Shown here: piece after piece, positions 61,051 to 64,000 of the stretch
Position numbering within the stretch: position 1 is the first letter of the stretch
Layout of the letters: each line of letters starts with the position of its first letter
The notes under the pieces: model-generated
The model's database searches: none
What the model saw: only the letters and a program-made list of their open reading frames with translations
Told to the model about the DNA's origin: nothing
Program-made: the position numbers and the translations under genes
From: Blautia luti
Lineage (GTDB): Bacteria; Bacillota; Clostridia; Lachnospirales; Lachnospiraceae
Assembly (NCBI RefSeq): GCF_033096465.1
Contig: NZ_AP028156.1
Span: 367,501-431,500 of the forward strand
Direction of reading: 5' to 3'
DNA: 64,000 nt

Positions 61051-61593
61051 ATGAAATATATGTTTGCGTCAGATGTACATGGCTCTGCCTATTATTGCAG
61101 AAAAATGCTGAATGCCTATAAAGAAGAAAAAGCAGACCGCCTGGTATTGCTGGGTGATCTGCTTTATCATGGACCCAGAAATGACCTTCCGAGAGAATAC
61201 GCACCCAAGGAAGTCATTCCCATGCTGAATGATATGAAGAAAGAAATCTATGCAGTACGAGGCAACTGTGAGGCTGAAGTAGATCAGATGGTGCTCCAGT
61301 TCCCGGTAATGGCAGATTACTGCATTCTTAACCTGGATGGCAGAACTTTTTATGCTACCCACGGACATGTCTATAATGAAAACAATCTGCCGCCACTTCA
61401 GGAGGGGGATATTCTGATCCACGGCCACACACATGTGCTCAGGGCAGAGAAAAAGGAAAGTTATACACTGCTGAATCCGGGCTCTGTTTCCATTCCGAAA
61501 GAGGGAAATCCTCCTACTTATGCAATCTTTGAAAATGGAATCTTCATGATCAAAGACTTTGATGGAAATATCGTAAAGAGTATTCACCTGTAA
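61051..61593 (+). CDS. yfcE: YfcE-like phosphodiesterase
   Basis: This 180-aa metallophosphoesterase has the small YfcE fold. Metal motifs in order are MFASDVHGSA, VLLGDLLYHG, AVRGNCEAE, FYATHGHVYN and LIHGHTHVLRAE, with a closing NPGSVSIPKEG strand. It probably hydrolyses phosphodiesters in vitro; the cellular substrate is unknown. GAGGAG precedes the ATG. It is the first gene of a group of four same-strand genes that ends with another YfcE-like enzyme at 63430, and the two are only distantly alike. Confidence 0.92.
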   Translation: MKYMFASDVHGSAYYCRKMLNAYKEEKADRLVLLGDLLYHGPRNDLPREYAPKEVIPMLNDMKKEIYAVRGNCEAEVDQMVLQFPVMADYCILNLDGRTFYATHGHVYNENNLPPLQEGDILIHGHTHVLRAEKKESYTLLNPGSVSIPKEGNPPTYAIFENGIFMIKDFDGNIVKSIHL

Positions 61594-61619
61594 CATCATA
61601 TTTTTAGAGAGGATAAAGA

Positions 61620-62771
61620 ATGGAAAAATTTGAACTGATCGCACCCTGCCATTTCGGCATGGAGGCAGTACTGAAAAGGGAAATCCTGGATCTGGGCTAT
61701 GAGATTGTTAAGGTAGAAGACGGCAAGGTGACCTTTGAGGCTGATGCCCAGGGTATCGCAGATGCCAATGTCTTTCTGCGCTCCACAGAAAGAATCCTGC
61801 TGAAGGTGGCAGAGGTAAAAGCAGAAACCTTCGATGAACTTTTTGAGAAGACCAAGGCCCTTCCGTGGGAAAACTATATTCCCAAGGATGGCAAATTCTG
61901 GGTGGCAAAAGCCAACTCAGTAAAGAGTAAACTGTTCAGCCCATCTGATATTCAGTCGATTATGAAAAAAGCCATTGTAGAACGTCTGAAGGGTGTTTAC
62001 GGCGTATCCTGGTTCGAGGAAGACGGCGCAAGCTTCCCTATCCGTGTGGCTTTTATGAAAGATGTGGCAACCATCGGCATCGATACTTCCGGTGTGTCCC
62101 TGCACAAAAGAGGCTACCGCAAGATGATAGTGAAGGCTCCGATCACAGAGACACTTGCGTCTGCACTGATCATGCTCACTCCATGGAATAAAGACAGGAT
62201 CCTGGTAGATCCTTTCTGCGGAAGCGGCACATTTCCAATTGAAGCGGCTATGATGGCAGCAGATATCGCGCCGGGAATGAACCGTTCTTTCCTTGCGGAA
62301 GACTGGAAACATCTGGTTCCGCGAAAATGCTGGTATGAAGCGAACGAGGAAGCACAGGACAGAGTAAATCTCAATATTGATACAGATATCCAGGGATTTG
62401 ACATAGATCCCGAGGCGTTGAAAGCAGCCCGCGCTAATGCGAAGATGGCAGGAGTGGACAAGCTGATCCATTTCCAGCAGCGCCCGGTAAAAGAACTCCG
62501 CCACCCGAAACCGTACGGATTTATCATCACAAACCCGCCATACGGGGAACGACTGGAAGAGAAAGAGAATCTGGCACAGCTTTATCGAGAGATCGGTGAA
62601 AGCTATGCAAGACTGGATAAATGGTCCATGTATCTAATCACATCCTATGAGAAGGCAGAGAATGACATTGGCAGAAAAGCGGATAAGAACCGTAAGATCT
62701 ATAATGGAATGCTGAAAACCTATTATTATCAGTTCCTGGGCCCGCGTCCGCCGAAAAAGAACCAGAAATAA
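61620..62771 (+). CDS. THUMP-domain class I rRNA methyltransferase (RlmL-like)
   Basis: This 383-aa enzyme has an N-terminal ferredoxin-like/THUMP region (about 1-155: FELIAPCHFGMEAVLKREILDLGYEIV, then FWVAKANSVKSKLFSPSDIQSIMKKAIVERL, split here only by reading). The SAM-binding Rossmann domain (about 165-375) contains VDPFCGSGTFPIEAAMMA for motif I and FIITNPPYGERLEEKE for the catalytic NPPY. It modifies guanine N2 in 23S rRNA in relatives. GAGAGGA precedes the ATG. Confidence 0.93.
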   Translation: MEKFELIAPCHFGMEAVLKREILDLGYEIVKVEDGKVTFEADAQGIADANVFLRSTERILLKVAEVKAETFDELFEKTKALPWENYIPKDGKFWVAKANSVKSKLFSPSDIQSIMKKAIVERLKGVYGVSWFEEDGASFPIRVAFMKDVATIGIDTSGVSLHKRGYRKMIVKAPITETLASALIMLTPWNKDRILVDPFCGSGTFPIEAAMMAADIAPGMNRSFLAEDWKHLVPRKCWYEANEEAQDRVNLNIDTDIQGFDIDPEALKAARANAKMAGVDKLIHFQQRPVKELRHPKPYGFIITNPPYGERLEEKENLAQLYREIGESYARLDKWSMYLITSYEKAENDIGRKADKNRKIYNGMLKTYYYQFLGPRPPKKNQK

Positions 62772-62835
62772 CAGAATTCAGGATACAATCTGAAACAACA
62801 GAGTCAGAAGTTAAGATAAAAAGGAAACGAAAATC

Positions 62836-63429
62836 ATGAAAAAAATAATCTTTGCAACAGGAAACCAGGATAAGATGAGAGAGATCAGGGAAATCCTGGC
62901 AGATATGGATGTAGAAGTGGTTTCCATGAAAGAGGCAGGAATCCATGCAGATATTGTGGAAGACGGCTCTACATTCGAAGAAAATGCAGTGATCAAAGCC
63001 AGAACAATCTGTGAGATAACAGGGGAGATCACACTGGCAGACGATTCCGGACTGGAGATCGATTATCTCAATAAAGAACCAGGAATCTATTCTGCGCGTT
63101 ATATGGGAGAAGACACTTCCTATCATATTAAAAACGCCAGCCTGATCCAGCGTCTGGAAGGAGTGCCGGACGAAAAGCGTACAGCAAGATTTGTGTGTGC
63201 GGTAGCAGCAGCATTTCCAAACGGAACTATAAAAACAGTACGGGGCACAATGGAAGGCCGTATCGGATATGAAGAAAAAGGGGCAAACGGCTTCGGCTAT
63301 GACCCGATCTTTTATCTTCCGGAATATGGATGTACTTCCGCAGAACTTGCCATGGAAGAGAAGAATAAGATCAGCCACAGAGGAAAGGCTTTGCAGGCGA
63401 TCAGGACAGAACTGGAAGGGCTGGAATAA
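62836..63429 (+). CDS. rdgB: XTP/dITP pyrophosphatase
   Basis: This 197-aa house-cleaning enzyme removes deaminated purine nucleotides such as XTP and dITP. Hallmarks are IFATGNQDKMREIREIL at the start, FEENAVIKARTICEITGEITLADDSGLEID with the catalytic acidic residues, GFGYDPIFYLPEYG, and KNKISHRGKALQAI at the end. AAGGAAACG precedes the ATG. The stop TAA is directly followed by the ATG of the next gene, so both are co-translated. Confidence 0.96.
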   Translation: MKKIIFATGNQDKMREIREILADMDVEVVSMKEAGIHADIVEDGSTFEENAVIKARTICEITGEITLADDSGLEIDYLNKEPGIYSARYMGEDTSYHIKNASLIQRLEGVPDEKRTARFVCAVAAAFPNGTIKTVRGTMEGRIGYEEKGANGFGYDPIFYLPEYGCTSAELAMEEKNKISHRGKALQAIRTELEGLE

Positions 63430-63909
63430 ATGAAAGTATTGATCGTCAGCGACACTCATGGAAAAGATGAAAATCTGGAAAGGGCAGTATATCAGGAAGT
63501 ACCTTTCGATTATCTGATCCACTGCGGAGATGTGGAAGGCAGAGAGATCTTTATTGAAGCACTTGCAGAATGTCCCTGCTGTATTGTGGCAGGGAATAAT
63601 GACTTTTTCTCGGATCTTCCCAGAGAAGATGTGGTTGAAATTGAAGGGCACAGGATCTTCGTGACCCATGGACATCTTTATGGGGTATCCATGACTACAG
63701 AAGGAGTGGCGGATGCTGCGGCAGCCAGAGATTGTGAGGCAGTATTTTTCGGTCATACCCATTGTCCGGAAGAGGAAGTGGTCAAAGGGATCCTGACAGT
63801 GAATCCGGGAAGCCTGACCTTCCCACGGCAGCGGGGACGCAGACCAAGTTATGCGGTTATGGAAGCAGAAGCAGGAAAAGATTTGCAGGTTGAATTAAAA
63901 TATTTATGA
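63430..63909 (+). CDS. YfcE-like metallophosphoesterase
   Basis: This 159-aa single-domain enzyme has the YfcE motifs MKVLIVSDTHGKDEN, YLIHCGDVEG, CIVAGNNDFF, IFVTHGHLYG and VFFGHTHCPEE, with the closing NPGSLTFPRQRGRRPSYAV. It is the usual partner of the XTP/dITP pyrophosphatase gene in Firmicutes; the stop and start are adjacent. Substrate unknown. It ends 90 bases before the window end, where no further gene starts. Confidence 0.94.
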   Translation: MKVLIVSDTHGKDENLERAVYQEVPFDYLIHCGDVEGREIFIEALAECPCCIVAGNNDFFSDLPREDVVEIEGHRIFVTHGHLYGVSMTTEGVADAAAARDCEAVFFGHTHCPEEEVVKGILTVNPGSLTFPRQRGRRPSYAVMEAEAGKDLQVELKYL

Positions 63910-64000
63910 TTTTGATCCATTATATAGCAACAAAATAACTCCATATTGTTCCAGAATATAAAAAGACGAAGTTGCTCAAAAAAAATATTTTTTTGAAAAA
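63910..64000. other. non-coding end of window
   Basis: This AT-rich stretch has no reading frame or terminator that I can support. GAGCAACTT-like and AAGTTGCTC segments hint at a hairpin that is cut by the window end. Confidence 0.3.

Overview
The window looks like a chromosome segment of a Gram-positive gut Firmicute of the Lachnospiraceae (Blautia/Ruminococcus-like). The basis is moderate GC, strong GGAGG ribosome binding sites, a class B sortase with its surface protein, a ZTP riboswitch before formate-THF ligase, AraR-type arabinose control, and DUF families that I associate with this group (DUF4867, DUF4869, DUF5107, DUF3791, DUF6017-type RepA). The assignment is inference from gene content, not a phylogeny.

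Layout. 1-1450: 3' end of a 23S rRNA gene, seven tRNAs (Asn, Glu, Thr, CAT, Asp, Val, Leu) and a terminator, with no 5S gene between the 23S and the tRNAs. 1450-7300: a receiver-domain remnant, a FeoA-like protein, a small RHH regulator with a divergent helical protein, a FadR-type regulator, an ABC-class ATPase and an M18 aminopeptidase. 7460-11263: a MacAB-like ABC exporter operon. 11399-11472: tRNA-Arg(ACG), the target of an integrated element.

11463-29174 is an accessory, AT-rich, partly decayed region. It holds a tyrosine integrase with a frameshift at an A7 tract, an RHH regulator with repeat operators, a RepA gene split by an indel, a PadR/DUF2812 pair, an ECF sigma/DUF4179 anti-sigma operon with an M28 peptidase, and a small secreted protein whose decayed paralogue lies 2.8 kb away. 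A second ECF sigma gene has a truncated anti-sigma partner and is followed by helicase and cupin fragments. The very AT-rich cluster 22962-28756 follows: a HEPN-like helical protein, a two-TM membrane protein preceded by a possible short RNA, a DUF4869 protein with a P-loop ATPase, and a 700-aa caspase-fold protease with an intact His/Cys pair. This cluster is the best candidate for an undescribed, possibly anti-phage, system. It ends at DUF3791 remnants.

29197-48130 is ordinary chromosome: DAHP synthase, a Gfo/Idh oxidoreductase, an AraC remnant, a MATE exporter, a phosphoesterase, a BspA-like LRR protein, a VWA / MoxR / DUF5107 operon, YqeY, an AraC regulator, a sugar isomerase plus xylulokinase module, and fhs under a ZTP riboswitch. 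48733-54988: a DUF1700 protein, a 1553-aa DUF11-repeat surface protein and its class B sortase. 55149-59547: AraR, L-arabinose isomerase and an FGGY kinase. 59650-60363: a possible small RNA and a low-complexity small protein. 60590-63909: rhodanese, two YfcE-like phosphodiesterases, an RNA methyltransferase and the XTP/dITP pyrophosphatase.

Boundaries and functions rest on reading the sequence and on family memory. No database search was possible.
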